Below are positions 51,081 to 59,949 of a stretch of DNA of 64,000 bases, one piece after another (the first letter of the stretch is position 1; each line of letters opens with the position of its first letter). The DNA is from Laterigemmans sp052161645 (lineage in GTDB: Bacteria > Planctomycetota > Planctomycetia > Pirellulales > Pirellulaceae): assembly GCA_052161645.1 (NCBI GenBank), contig CP197414.1. One strand, written 5' to 3'. Below the pieces are notes generated by a model. That model did not search any database. It was not told where the DNA came from and saw nothing but the letters and a program-made list of their open reading frames with translations. Both the position numbers and the translations under genes were made by a program.

Positions 51081-52346
51081 TCAGAGATTGTCTTGCCCGG
51101 TAAAATTCGTCACCAGGGCGCGCAGTTTTCGCCGCAGCACGCTGTAGCTAAAGAAGGCTTTGCCGATTTCGTAGTTGAAATCGACGATCTCTTGACGATA
51201 TTCGGGATCGTCGATGATGCGTTTTACCTTGGCGACTACATCTTTGGTGATGTAACCATCCATGGTGATGACTTTCGCTCCCTTCGGTTCAATGTCGGCG
51301 ACGTAGATTGAATATCGATTCACCAGCACCGGTTGGCGAAAATAGAAGGCTTCCAGCAAAGCGTTCCCGAAGCCTTCGTAGAGGCTGGGATACGTAATAA
51401 AGTCAGCCTGGGAGTAGGCATCTGCCAACGTATAGATGCGTTGTCCTTTGGCGTCGACCGCGCGGTACTCGCCCACGCGATCATCGACCAGACGTAAATC
51501 GACTTGTTGGTGGTCGGCCATTTCCTGCAGCATCGACAAGTACTCGTTGCCCTCGTCGCCGCTGGCGTGGGAGATCACCAGTTTGCAGCGGTCGTCACGC
51601 AACGCGGCGACCAGTGAGATGGCGTGTTCGATCCCTTTGCGGGGGACAACTCGGGTGGGCTGCAGAAAAAGAATGTCGTCACTGCCCAAACCAATGTCTT
51701 GGCGAAAGTTGCGCGCGTACTGATCGGCTTCGGGGGGTTCGGTTTCAAAGTCGAGCACGTTGGGCACGAGGATCGACGATTGCCCGCGGCGGTGCGAAAG
51801 CTCCTCTTGGGCAAACGAGTTGATCGTGACGTTCTGAATCGCCGGCAAAGAAGGTGGGAACGCCATCGCCAGGATATCGCTGACGCCATTGACGCTGAAG
51901 CGATCGCGTTCCCAATAAAAATCATGGTGGTGGGCGATTGTGGGAAAACCGGTTTCAGCGATGAAGTGGGTGAGCGCCACCCCGAGGGGCAAATTCATCG
52001 GAATGCAAAGTGCGTTTTCCACGATCAGAATGTCGATCGCGAAGCGGCGAGTGAACTCGTACAGCGTGCCCTTGAGGTAATCGGCCAACGCATAGATCCG
52101 CTGCGTTACGTCCGAAGTTCGCGTCCGCGAGCCGAAGCTGTGGCGATTGATCCATTGGATGTCGGGATGCCCGAAATAGGCGTGGGGGACCACCATCGAA
52201 ACGTCGCTTTTGCGATCGCTCAACCCTGAATACCAATAGCTAACGTTGCGATGGTCCCATAAAACTTGCGCCCATTTGGCACTTTCCAGGGAAACACCAT
52301 CGGTGCCGGCGAAGCGTGTGGAAACAAATCCAATGTGGTTGCCCAT
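51081..52346 (-). CDS. GT-B glycosyltransferase, family 4-like
   Basis: 421 residues. GT1/GT4 C-terminal signature PSLYEGFGNALLEAFYFRQPVLVNRYS (about 324-350) with the EGFGNALLE donor-phosphate motif, preceded by FLQPTRVVPRKGIEHAI and KLVISHASGDEGNEY. The N-terminal half starts IGFVSTRFAGTDGVSLESAKWA and has HHHDFYWERDRFSVNGVSD, a block I associate with glycosyltransferases of compatible-solute or mannosyl pathways, although acceptor and donor cannot be fixed. No signal or membrane segment. It follows the GT-HAD fusion gene by 32 bases on the same strand, so they probably act on the same product. Confidence 0.82.
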   Translation of the reverse strand: MGNHIGFVSTRFAGTDGVSLESAKWAQVLWDHRNVSYWYSGLSDRKSDVSMVVPHAYFGHPDIQWINRHSFGSRTRTSDVTQRIYALADYLKGTLYEFTRRFAIDILIVENALCIPMNLPLGVALTHFIAETGFPTIAHHHDFYWERDRFSVNGVSDILAMAFPPSLPAIQNVTINSFAQEELSHRRGQSSILVPNVLDFETEPPEADQYARNFRQDIGLGSDDILFLQPTRVVPRKGIEHAISLVAALRDDRCKLVISHASGDEGNEYLSMLQEMADHQQVDLRLVDDRVGEYRAVDAKGQRIYTLADAYSQADFITYPSLYEGFGNALLEAFYFRQPVLVNRYSIYVADIEPKGAKVITMDGYITKDVVAKVKRIIDDPEYRQEIVDFNYEIGKAFFSYSVLRRKLRALVTNFTGQDNL

Positions 52347-52378
52347 GGAGGCAAGCCCTCAAAGCTGTGTGCGAAGAT

Positions 52379-54946
52379 CTAATGAATGCGGGGCAGTATC
52401 TGAGTTATTTGTGCCAGCTCAGTCAACACGACATCTGGGTGGCAACCCGCGAGGCGAGGGTCGTCACTGCGCAGTCGCAAGCTGCGCTGGTCGCCGGCAA
52501 AGAGTGCGGTTCGCAAGCCCGCGCGGGACGCAGCCCAAACGTCATTTAGCATGTCATTGCCGACGTAAATTGCCTGCTCGGGCGTGATGCCTCGGCGAGC
52601 CAACGCGGCTACCAAAGCGGTAAACAGACTGCTGCCCGGTTTGGCGCCGGCAAATCGATAAGAAAAAAAAGTTAGCTCGCCGGCGAACGGCAACTCCCGC
52701 CAGCAACAGCCCAACGCCTCAGCTACGACGGTCGGAGTAAAGACTTGCGCGTTGCTGACAATCCCCAGTTCCAAGCCAGCTTGTTGCAGCCGCCGCAAAG
52801 TCTCCAGCGCGGTCGGCATCGTCCAGCAGGGATTGGCGTGCGCCTCGAACGTGTCGGCAAATTGGCGGGCCAGTTGCCATCGTTGGGCGTGCCAAGTTAA
52901 ATCGCTGAACTTCGTCGCCGGGCCAGCATGCAACCAGTGGTACCAGACCTCGATGATATCGACCTCGGGATGCGTCACGCCACGTTCCCGCGCCCGCTGC
53001 TGGTGGTCGAGTATCAACTGACGAAAACGCTCGATCTCCGCAGCCGGTGATGCTGGCAAGGGGTAATTCAGGGCTTGGCAAGTCGCCTCCAGGGCGACCG
53101 CTCGCGGTTGCTGCTCCGCCGCTCCGACGTCTCCCGTCCCGCTGATCACCAGCGTGCCGTAGATATCGAAAATGACCGCCCGCAAGCCAGCTTGCTCTGG
53201 CAATTGGGGCGCGACTTGCGTCGGCAAAGGACTGAGCGGTTTGGCTAACCGGGCAAAAGGCTGACTATCGATTTCTCTCTCCAATCGCAAAGGCCAGCAT
53301 GGCTGGCGGGCCGCAATGAATTCCAGCACCGTGCCGCTGGCTCGCGACGGTTGCGGGCCAGTTGCCGTTCTTGCGGATGCAGGTTGTGATGATGCAGGTT
53401 GTGATGCTCCCGTCAACAGACGCTGATAGGCAGCAGCCAATTTGGTCGCGATTCCTTGCGGCGAATAAGTCTCAGCAATCACTCGCCGGTTGGTCGTGAT
53501 GGTTGCCGGAAGACAAGGCTCTTGCAGCAGCTGTAAAACTCCCTCAGCCACTTCTCGACAAGCCTGCGCGTAGCCACCGTCACGGACGATCCGCCGCACG
53601 ACGTCAATTTGGTCTCGCGGCAGCAGGCTGGCAAAATCGACTACCGGGCCGCTGGATTCCGTCGCTCTATGAACATCCTCCCGCGGGCGAAAGGGAGCTG
53701 GCAAATCGGCCCAAGCGTTCGCTTGCCAAGCGGCCGAGCGTGCCAGCGCGGCTCGCCGCTGCTGCCCCTCGAGCACCACCGGAAAGGTTGTATAGAGCCT
53801 TTCGAGTTGCACGCCGGCGGCTCGGAAATCGCTGGTTGCCACCGGAATGTCTCGCCCGCAGACAGGCCGGTTTGCCAGCCAAGGTTCGAGAAAAGCCATA
53901 CCAAAGCCTTCCGCCACGCTGGTCGTCATCACCCAGTCGGCAGCCGCTCGGTTCAGCTCCAAGGTGACTCCGGGGATCAGCCCTGAACCAAACAAGATGG
54001 GCAGTTGCAGCGCTTCGGCCCACAATCTCCACCGCTCCCAGCTCTGCTTCTCCACGGGAGTCGTTGGCGGTAGCGTTAGCGAAAAAAGAGTCGGCTGATC
54101 GACCATCGCCGCCCAAAGCAACAATTCGCCGAGATGCTTGCGACGAATCCCACGTACCGGATAGAGCACGTAGCGAGTCTCGTCGGAAATTTGTAATTCA
54201 CTCTCCCGACTCAGTCGCCGCCGCGCCGCGGATTGATCAATCTCTTGGCTGGCATCTGTTCGCTTGGCGTTGTCAGCGTTTTCAAGCGATTTTTCCGCCG
54301 CCACCAACGGGTTGGGTAGCACGGTGATTCGCGACGAGGAAATGCCCCGCGTGGCGACCAGCTCCGCATCGGCGGTTACTAACGTTGCGTAGTGCACGCG
54401 AGGATGATCGGGATAGAGCCAGGCATCGAGTTCAACCGGGCTGCGGGCTGCGGCGGCGAAAATCAACTGGCGATAGTTTTCGGGGCGCAGATCTTCGGCA
54501 AAGTCATGAATCTGCAATAGCCAGTGCCAACCCCGCTGGGCCAACATGCTCACCGTCGGCGGCAAGGCAACGTTTTTGCCGAGCGTGGCATTGTGCAGGT
54601 GCAGCACGGTGTTCTTGCGGTCGAGCCTCATTGCGAGCAGTTGCTGTTCCAATTGTTGGGGCAACGCGGGGGACGAGGGCCGGTCCGTTGACGCGATTGC
54701 CGGCTGGTGAGCGTGCCTCAGCGAGTCGTATTCCAAATCTGGCAAGGGATACACTTCGATTGGTAAGCCTCGCCATGGTTCATCGCTTAGAGCTCGCGTT
54801 AGCCCAGCGGCTCGCCCGCCGTGCAAGACGATCAACCGCTCGGGGCGCGCGGCCAATGGTAAGCCGGCCAGGCCCAGTAATTGGCCGAGCACTACCTGTA
54901 AGACTCCACCGCTATCGAAATGATGGTGGATTAGCACAACATTCAC
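52379..54946 (-). CDS. Glycosyltransferase-like protein fused to a HAD phosphatase
   Basis: 855 residues. Start GTG 54946 (VNVVLIHHHFDSGGVLQVV) overlaps the parvulin stop as GTGA and has GAGGGA upstream. Residues 1-540 are GT-B-like: HDFAEDLRPENYRQLIFAAA, YVLYPVRGIRRKHLGELLLWA, and VMTTSVAEGFGMAFLEPWLANRPVCGRDI with the EGFG...E motif. After a Ser/Ala/Pro-rich linker with a 15-bp duplication, residues 588-855 are a complete HAD: FDIYGTLV (nucleophile Asp), GIVSNAQV (motif II), KPGSSLF (motif III Lys) and VGNDMLNDVW (motif IV). The fusion suggests synthesis of a phosphorylated glycoside and removal of its phosphate by one protein; the actual substrate is unknown. Confidence 0.78.
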   Translation of the reverse strand: MNVVLIHHHFDSGGVLQVVLGQLLGLAGLPLAARPERLIVLHGGRAAGLTRALSDEPWRGLPIEVYPLPDLEYDSLRHAHQPAIASTDRPSSPALPQQLEQQLLAMRLDRKNTVLHLHNATLGKNVALPPTVSMLAQRGWHWLLQIHDFAEDLRPENYRQLIFAAAARSPVELDAWLYPDHPRVHYATLVTADAELVATRGISSSRITVLPNPLVAAEKSLENADNAKRTDASQEIDQSAARRRLSRESELQISDETRYVLYPVRGIRRKHLGELLLWAAMVDQPTLFSLTLPPTTPVEKQSWERWRLWAEALQLPILFGSGLIPGVTLELNRAAADWVMTTSVAEGFGMAFLEPWLANRPVCGRDIPVATSDFRAAGVQLERLYTTFPVVLEGQQRRAALARSAAWQANAWADLPAPFRPREDVHRATESSGPVVDFASLLPRDQIDVVRRIVRDGGYAQACREVAEGVLQLLQEPCLPATITTNRRVIAETYSPQGIATKLAAAYQRLLTGASQPASSQPASARTATGPQPSRASGTVLEFIAARQPCWPLRLEREIDSQPFARLAKPLSPLPTQVAPQLPEQAGLRAVIFDIYGTLVISGTGDVGAAEQQPRAVALEATCQALNYPLPASPAAEIERFRQLILDHQQRARERGVTHPEVDIIEVWYHWLHAGPATKFSDLTWHAQRWQLARQFADTFEAHANPCWTMPTALETLRRLQQAGLELGIVSNAQVFTPTVVAEALGCCWRELPFAGELTFFSYRFAGAKPGSSLFTALVAALARRGITPEQAIYVGNDMLNDVWAASRAGLRTALFAGDQRSLRLRSDDPRLAGCHPDVVLTELAQITQILPRIH

Positions 54947-55998
54947 GGAGTGCCATCCCTCAAACGGTCGAGTTGCGCGGCGGTCGGCTGCCAGCTCGGC
55001 TCGAGCCACTGCACCGAATGCTTGTCTAATGATTGCGTAACGGCGCGGTCGAACAGGAATGCAGCCGCATCTTTTTGCAGACGACGGCGATCGGCAAAAT
55101 TGGCGAAGGCCAACTGACCCGCTTGGCGTTGACTGATCCACAATAAATGCCAGCCAAAACGTGAGCGGACCGGTCCGGCGACTTGGTTCTCAGATGCTTG
55201 CAACGCGACTTCGGCGACGTCCCTCGGTAAATCGGCGGCCGCCGTGACCCAGCCCACCAACCCATCCTGGGCTGCCGTCGGTGCTTGAGAATGTTCCCGC
55301 GCCGCTGTGGCAAAATCGAGCGAACCAGCCTTAATCCCCGCTGCTAACTCTACCAACAACGCCGGCGGCTGATGAGGTTCTGTTGCTTCCGCTGAGGAGT
55401 CGGAGTCGGCTGGATGCTTGCGGAAAATTTGCCACAGCTGCACCTTGGTGCCGTCGTAACGGTAGTGGTACAGCTGATAAAAACGTTCCAAATTGGCCTC
55501 GGTGAGTTGCTGTTGCAAGTATTCATTCCAAACCACTTCCCAGCCCAGTTCGGCTTGCTGCAGCGAGGTGAGTTCCGCAGCAGGTTCGATTCGCTGCAGT
55601 GCCTGCAGGGCTTGTTTTTTCCTCCGTTCAACACGGGCCAGCAACGGTTCACCACCGCTCGCCAACAGCTGCTGAAACGCTAGCTCACGACGCACCAGGC
55701 TGAGCAAAGCGGCCGACCGCAGCGTCCGCAATTGTGCGGCATCGAGCTGCTGCGATGGTGCTTGCCAGTTGCGAGCCATCCAGGCTTCGACCAGCGAGCT
55801 GTCGAGCTCGGTTTGACCGACTCGAACCAGCGGTTGAGGTGATTTCGCTGGAGAGGTTTCTGGAGCCCCAGCGCCCGAGTCCTCATCGCGAATCGCGGGC
55901 GGTTGGTCGACGGCTGTCGCAAGCGAACTGCCGACTGCCCCCGTGAACAGCGATAGCCAAACCGTGGCCAGCAACATCCAAGATGTTATGCGTCTCAT
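54943..55998 (-). CDS. Exported parvulin-type peptidyl-prolyl isomerase
   Basis: 351 residues. Signal peptide MRRITSWMLLATVWLSLFTG, then a proline-rich linker and a SurA/PpiD-like helical N-domain (LVEAWMARNWQAPSQQLDAAQLRTLR...RRELAFQQLL). The PPIC domain covers about 200-310: VQLWQIFRKHPAD, DFATAAREHSQAPTAAQDGLVGWV, LPRDVAEVALQASENQVAGPVRSRFGWHLLWISQRQ. It should assist folding of exported proteins. Its stop overlaps the GT-HAD start, an unusual coupling for a folding factor. A large inverted repeat lies upstream of its start. Confidence 0.86.
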   Translation of the reverse strand: MRRITSWMLLATVWLSLFTGAVGSSLATAVDQPPAIRDEDSGAGAPETSPAKSPQPLVRVGQTELDSSLVEAWMARNWQAPSQQLDAAQLRTLRSAALLSLVRRELAFQQLLASGGEPLLARVERRKKQALQALQRIEPAAELTSLQQAELGWEVVWNEYLQQQLTEANLERFYQLYHYRYDGTKVQLWQIFRKHPADSDSSAEATEPHQPPALLVELAAGIKAGSLDFATAAREHSQAPTAAQDGLVGWVTAAADLPRDVAEVALQASENQVAGPVRSRFGWHLLWISQRQAGQLAFANFADRRRLQKDAAAFLFDRAVTQSLDKHSVQWLEPSWQPTAAQLDRLRDGTP

Positions 55999-56020
55999 GC
56001 GGTAATTGGTTCCTTGAGTA

Positions 56021-56110
56021 TCGCCTTTCGTTCCGCCGAAAATAGGCGTATTTTTCCAACTATCGGCGGAGCGAAAAGCGACGAAAAACTTTCGGCGGAG
56101 CGAAAGGCGA
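56021..56110. repeat. 90-bp palindromic element with a third internal arm
   Basis: TCGCCTTTCGTTCCGCCGAA plus A (56021-56041) is inverted at 56090-56110 with one mismatch. Between them a third copy of the right arm, ATCGGCGGAGCGAAAAGCGA (56062-56081), lies in direct orientation to it. It sits between the stop of the 56113 gene and the start of the parvulin gene on the minus strand. REP-like or an intergenic transcript structure are both possible. Confidence 0.75.
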
Positions 56111-56112
56111 CT

Positions 56113-57510
56113 TTAGGGGAGCGGGATGTCCCGCATTACGAATTGAACTTCGTTTTGAATAATCGAGACGGGCGTTTCGTAGTGAAACGTAAAGCCGGTT
56201 GGATCTTCATCGAGATCAAAGAGAAAACTGATTCCCAGCCTCTCGGCGGTCTGCCGATACGTCTCCGTCCCCAGCACTTCACGCCGCTCGCCAGATGCCG
56301 TGGTCACGTAAGCCGGGTTGTCGAAAATCCATTGGCGGTGAGATTCCAGGGCTGCTCCGCCTTCGACGAACGCGACCTCCAGCCGTACTTCGTGGAGGTG
56401 ATTGTTGGCTCGCACCGCTTCGACCAGTACGGTCACGTTACCCACCGTTTCCGCTTCGTGCGGTTTGGAAATATCGATCTTGAAATGCTCGCGAGCGCCC
56501 GGCAACATCGACCGCAGGGTCCCACTGAGTGTGCTGATTCGCAGTGGCGAATCGGTCGGCAGCGGCAGCGGAATATTGAATTCTGTCGAGGAAATCGAGG
56601 CGTTCGCAGCGATGGTGATTTCCCCCATGTCGGCCCGCAACTGTTGACCGTCATCGCAGACCGCCACGACCGATTCGAGCGGCAGGGTCAATCCGATGGG
56701 TGTCAAACGGGGTTCCCAGGCAATCTCACAACCGATCGACAACTCGCTCCGCTGAGCCGATCGCAGATCACGCCTGGCCATTACGCGGGTCGGTTCCAAC
56801 CGGTACACGCCCGCGTAGGCGGCTGAGTCGGTGCGGGAGGGACGGCCCTCGGCACGCTGAGCAATGCCTAACTCACCCGCCTTGCCAACGTAAAAGTTGA
56901 CATCCGCTTCGGCTGCATCCAACACAGTGTCGAGCGTCTTCCAAAAGGTTTGCGAACGACTCACGTCCAGCTCCAACACTGGATTGAACTGACCATTCGT
57001 CTGGAAACCAATTTCGGTCAGCTCGCTGATTCGCTTCAAAGCGGCTTGCAAGTCGTCGGCGCGACCGAGCGAAATTAGTTTGGCTCCCGCGGCTTGTTTG
57101 GCTTGCTGCAGCTCCAATTCCAACCGCACGCGCCGCAATCGCTGGCTCGCCTCAGCCGATAACGCTCGCGCGCTGTCTGGCAAGAAATCCAGAATACTCG
57201 GCCCCAGTCCCAGCAGATCGCGTTCCGCCTGCTGACGGATCGCCAGCTTGCTGCCATCCAAGCGTTCGATCAACTCAGCCACTTGCCGCTGCAAATCCTC
57301 GTCACCGCCACCGCTTGGAGAAGCTTCATCTGCCGCGGCTGTCGGGATTGCTTGGGCCATCGCGGCAGTGCCCACCGCCAGCCCGCTCAAACCAAAATAT
57401 CCGCACAAGCCGCAGGCGAGCGCACAGAGCAGCGCTCCGGCGTGAGGGTTCCGCAGAGCGAATCGGGGCCAAACGACAAGGTTTTGGGCGTGCGATCTCT
57501 TCATATACAT
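56113..57510 (-). CDS. Exported protein of unknown function with HEAT-like N-part
   Basis: 465 residues from ATG 57510 (MYMKRSHAQNLVVW); the alternative ATG 57504 is two codons in. Residues 22-60 are hydrophobic (GALLCALACGLCGYFGLSGL), a signal or anchor. A helical repeat-like segment follows (AELIERLDGSKLAIRQQAERDLLGLGPSILDFLP), then beta-rich segments with repeated matching of a variable position (LTPIGLTLPLESVVAV, EFNIPLPLPTDSPLRI). I recognise no catalytic motif. A 20-bp tandem duplication around the start creates a nine-codon upstream frame whose stop overlaps the second ATG. Confidence 0.6.
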   Translation of the reverse strand: MYMKRSHAQNLVVWPRFALRNPHAGALLCALACGLCGYFGLSGLAVGTAAMAQAIPTAAADEASPSGGGDEDLQRQVAELIERLDGSKLAIRQQAERDLLGLGPSILDFLPDSARALSAEASQRLRRVRLELELQQAKQAAGAKLISLGRADDLQAALKRISELTEIGFQTNGQFNPVLELDVSRSQTFWKTLDTVLDAAEADVNFYVGKAGELGIAQRAEGRPSRTDSAAYAGVYRLEPTRVMARRDLRSAQRSELSIGCEIAWEPRLTPIGLTLPLESVVAVCDDGQQLRADMGEITIAANASISSTEFNIPLPLPTDSPLRISTLSGTLRSMLPGAREHFKIDISKPHEAETVGNVTVLVEAVRANNHLHEVRLEVAFVEGGAALESHRQWIFDNPAYVTTASGERREVLGTETYRQTAERLGISFLFDLDEDPTGFTFHYETPVSIIQNEVQFVMRDIPLP

Positions 57511-57689
57511 GGATGTTTCTTCATAAACATGGATGTTTCGACGGCGCCGCGTTGAAGAAGCAAAACTGACTTTCGTCAATTTTAACGTAAGCTTGACCAG
57601 GCGTGTGCCCGCAGTTTGGCGAGCGACGCTGCTGGTCCGCCAAACGGGCGTCGCATCCACAAAAAAGCGAAAACTAGCGATAGGCAGCG

Positions 57690-58799
57690 ATGAATATTTT
57701 CCCATCTCGGCAACGGTTTTGGCATAGACTCTTGGCCGCGGCAACGCTGTTGCTATCCGTCGGCAACTGCCACAGCGTGTCCGCTCAGCAGGGACAATCA
57801 CGCCTGCTCGTCGGCAGCATCGGTGACCGAGCCGTAGAGGGAATCGAACTCATTCGCGCTTCCAACCGTCAGGTAATTCTGGGCAACGACGGTTGGTTGT
57901 TTGATTTCGATCCCCGCCGCCAAGCGACCAGTTTGACGATCGCGGAAAGCGATTTTCAACCACTCGACGCCCATGAATTTCGCCGGCGACTCTACGAGGA
58001 ATTTGGAAATCGCTTCGAGGTCGTGCCGACGCAACATTTTTTGCTGGTCCAACCCAAGGGCAGCGGTCGCGTCTGGGCGGAACGGTTCGAACGACTGCAC
58101 CGCACCTTCTTGAGCTACTTTTCCGTTCGCGGCGTGCGTTTGCTGGAAGGTAATTTTCCCATGGTGGCCGTGATCTATCCCAGCCAGGCCGAGTTCCAGC
58201 AACGAGCAACCGGCAGCATCGCATCGAACCGCGAAGTGTTGGGTGTTTATGACCGGGCCAGCAACCGCATCACCATGTACGATCACGGCCAATCGGCCGG
58301 CGGCGTGGATGCCACAATCTGCCACGAAGCGGCCCATCAATCGGCATTCAACGTGGGGGTGCACAGTCGCCTGGCAGATACGCCACACTGGATTGTCGAA
58401 GGTATCGGCTGCATCTTCCAATCCCCGGCGATGATTGAAGGCCGCCGCAGCGGCGATCTGCAAGGCCGCTGTGATCCTAATTTGCTGTGGTTGTTTCGCG
58501 ATCGTTATCAACAAGAACCAGCGCTGTTGGCTGCTGACTTGGATTCGTTGATCGCCGACAACACAATGTTTCGCAGCCCCGACCAAGTGCAACATGCCTA
58601 CGTCGCTTCCTGGGCGTTGACCTTCTATCTGGCGGAAAGACGCGCAGCCGATTTCGCCAAATTGATCGATCGGTATTCGCAACGCCCGCCTTTTCAAGTC
58701 TATCGGCCTGCCGATCGGCACGCTGATTTGCAACAGATCGTAAGCACCGACCTGGAGTTGTTGGCTCGGCAAATAACGCGTTTTCTTGATCAATTTTGA
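57690..58799 (+). CDS. DUF1570 putative exported metallopeptidase, second copy
   Basis: 369 residues. Signal peptide-like MNIFPSRQRFWHRLLAAATLLLSVG to about 30. The motif CHEAAHQSAFNVGVHSRLAD (about 211-230) gives a HExxH-type zinc site, with VEGIGCIFQSPA carrying the likely third-ligand Glu. PMVAVIYPSQAEFQQRA and YVASWALTFYLAERRAADF are shared in order with the copy at 34388, but the two proteins are only distantly similar. It diverges from the 56113 gene. Confidence 0.8.
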   Translation: MNIFPSRQRFWHRLLAAATLLLSVGNCHSVSAQQGQSRLLVGSIGDRAVEGIELIRASNRQVILGNDGWLFDFDPRRQATSLTIAESDFQPLDAHEFRRRLYEEFGNRFEVVPTQHFLLVQPKGSGRVWAERFERLHRTFLSYFSVRGVRLLEGNFPMVAVIYPSQAEFQQRATGSIASNREVLGVYDRASNRITMYDHGQSAGGVDATICHEAAHQSAFNVGVHSRLADTPHWIVEGIGCIFQSPAMIEGRRSGDLQGRCDPNLLWLFRDRYQQEPALLAADLDSLIADNTMFRSPDQVQHAYVASWALTFYLAERRAADFAKLIDRYSQRPPFQVYRPADRHADLQQIVSTDLELLARQITRFLDQF

Positions 58800-59202
58800 G
58801 TATTGCCCGCTGGCAAACAGCAGCTCCACAATTTTGCCCCACTTTGCTTGCTTGCCGCCCGCTTGAAAGGCGGCCAGAAAGCCGCTTGGATGCGGAACCT
58901 CGCTGGACAAGCCCGCTGAAAACTTCAGGGTAATCCGCATGTGTGAAAGTTGACGCCCTTGTGTCGCTGTAATGATGTGTTGCTGGCCTTAAATAGGCCT
59001 TTCCGGGTTCCGGGTGGGTTTTGTTTACCCACTAAGTGCTATGTGAAAGCGAACGCAATTGCGGCAAACAGTAGAAGCATAGTGTTAGAATTCGGAAATT
59101 AGCAGGTTCGGTCAAGAAATGGACTGACGCTTGCTGACGCACTCGTGTGGAATGTGGCAGGCCCGCGAGACCCGATTACTCCACCGAGAGGGGCAAAGAG
59201 TA
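58800..59202. other. Intergenic stretch before the LuxR-type gene
   Basis: 403 bases. Two weak hairpins follow the DUF1570 stop: GGCCT/AGGCC (58985-58999) followed by TTTCC, and GTGGG/CCCAC around 59015-59032. One of them may end that transcript. GGGGCAAAGAG (59189-59199) is the ribosome site of the next gene. Otherwise empty; a long minus-strand frame here continues the antisense of the DUF1570 gene and is not coding. Confidence 0.45.
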
Positions 59203-59949
59203 ATGGATGCGGATTTAATTATTGTGGTGGTGACGAACCGAGATGAGCTCGGTGAGGAACTGCGGTTGCATGCTGAGTCGATCGGCGTCAGGTTTTGGCG
59301 TTGTTCGGCTGTAGAAAAGTTAGCGGGGCGTTTGGACCCTGTCGGCACCGGCGTGATTGTCTTGGACGATCCGGCGGACGGTTCGGCGGCGGCGGAGCAA
59401 CATAGCTACTTGCGTGAACAAGGTTATATTTTCCCGCGAATGCTGATTGTGCGGGAAGCCAAATTGGATCGTGTTGTGGCAGCTATGCGGGCTGGCATGT
59501 TTTCGGTGCACATTCTGGCGAGGCACGATCCGACGTTTGTACCGTTGTTGCGAGAGGCACTCGAGCAGAGTCAGCAGATTGCCGCCAACGCGCAGCGGTG
59601 GCATGAGACGATGCTCAAACTGAAGGGGTTGGCCGACGGTGAGTTGGCAGTCCTCCGCGGGATGTTGGAGGGCAAGCTAAACAAGCGAGTCGCCAACCAG
59701 TTGGGAATCAGTGAACGAACGGTGGAGGCGCGGCGAAAGCGGATTTTCGAGAAGATGGACACCAAGAGCGTGGCCTGTCTGACGCGGTTGATTGTGGAAA
59801 CAATTGGCTACGAGAATTTCCTGCGGATCTGCGATTCCTCACCGCAGCAAATTCCCGCGCCGCACTTTACGACCTTTCATCCCGGGCTGGTTAATCAATC
59901 ACACAGCTCTGACGCACTAGGTTCCACAAATGGGGGTCCTGTAGGCTGA
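59203..59949 (+). CDS. LuxR/FixJ-type regulator with a degenerate receiver
   Basis: 248 residues from ATG 59203 (MDADLIIVVVTNRDEL) with AAAGAG upstream. The receiver-like half reads VIVLDDPADGSAAAEQH where FixJ proteins have LDxxMPGMDG: the phosphoacceptor Asp neighbourhood is present (LDD) but the following signature is gone. LREQGYIFPRMLIV and AAMRAGMFSVHILA (cf. AMKAGAxDFL) match the second half. The C-terminal HTH is good: LADGELAVLRGMLEGKLNKRVANQLGISERTVEARRKRIFEKM. The 3' end overlaps the convergent HAD gene by 59 bases. Regulon unknown. Confidence 0.82.
   Translation: MDADLIIVVVTNRDELGEELRLHAESIGVRFWRCSAVEKLAGRLDPVGTGVIVLDDPADGSAAAEQHSYLREQGYIFPRMLIVREAKLDRVVAAMRAGMFSVHILARHDPTFVPLLREALEQSQQIAANAQRWHETMLKLKGLADGELAVLRGMLEGKLNKRVANQLGISERTVEARRKRIFEKMDTKSVACLTRLIVETIGYENFLRICDSSPQQIPAPHFTTFHPGLVNQSHSSDALGSTNGGPVG

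Noticed and set aside
56014..56826. 270-codon plus-strand frame
   Set aside because: Antisense shadow of the 56113 gene; begins in the palindromic element.
57798..58940. 380-codon minus-strand frame
   Set aside because: Antisense shadow of the second DUF1570 gene, which has a signal peptide and a HExxH-type motif.
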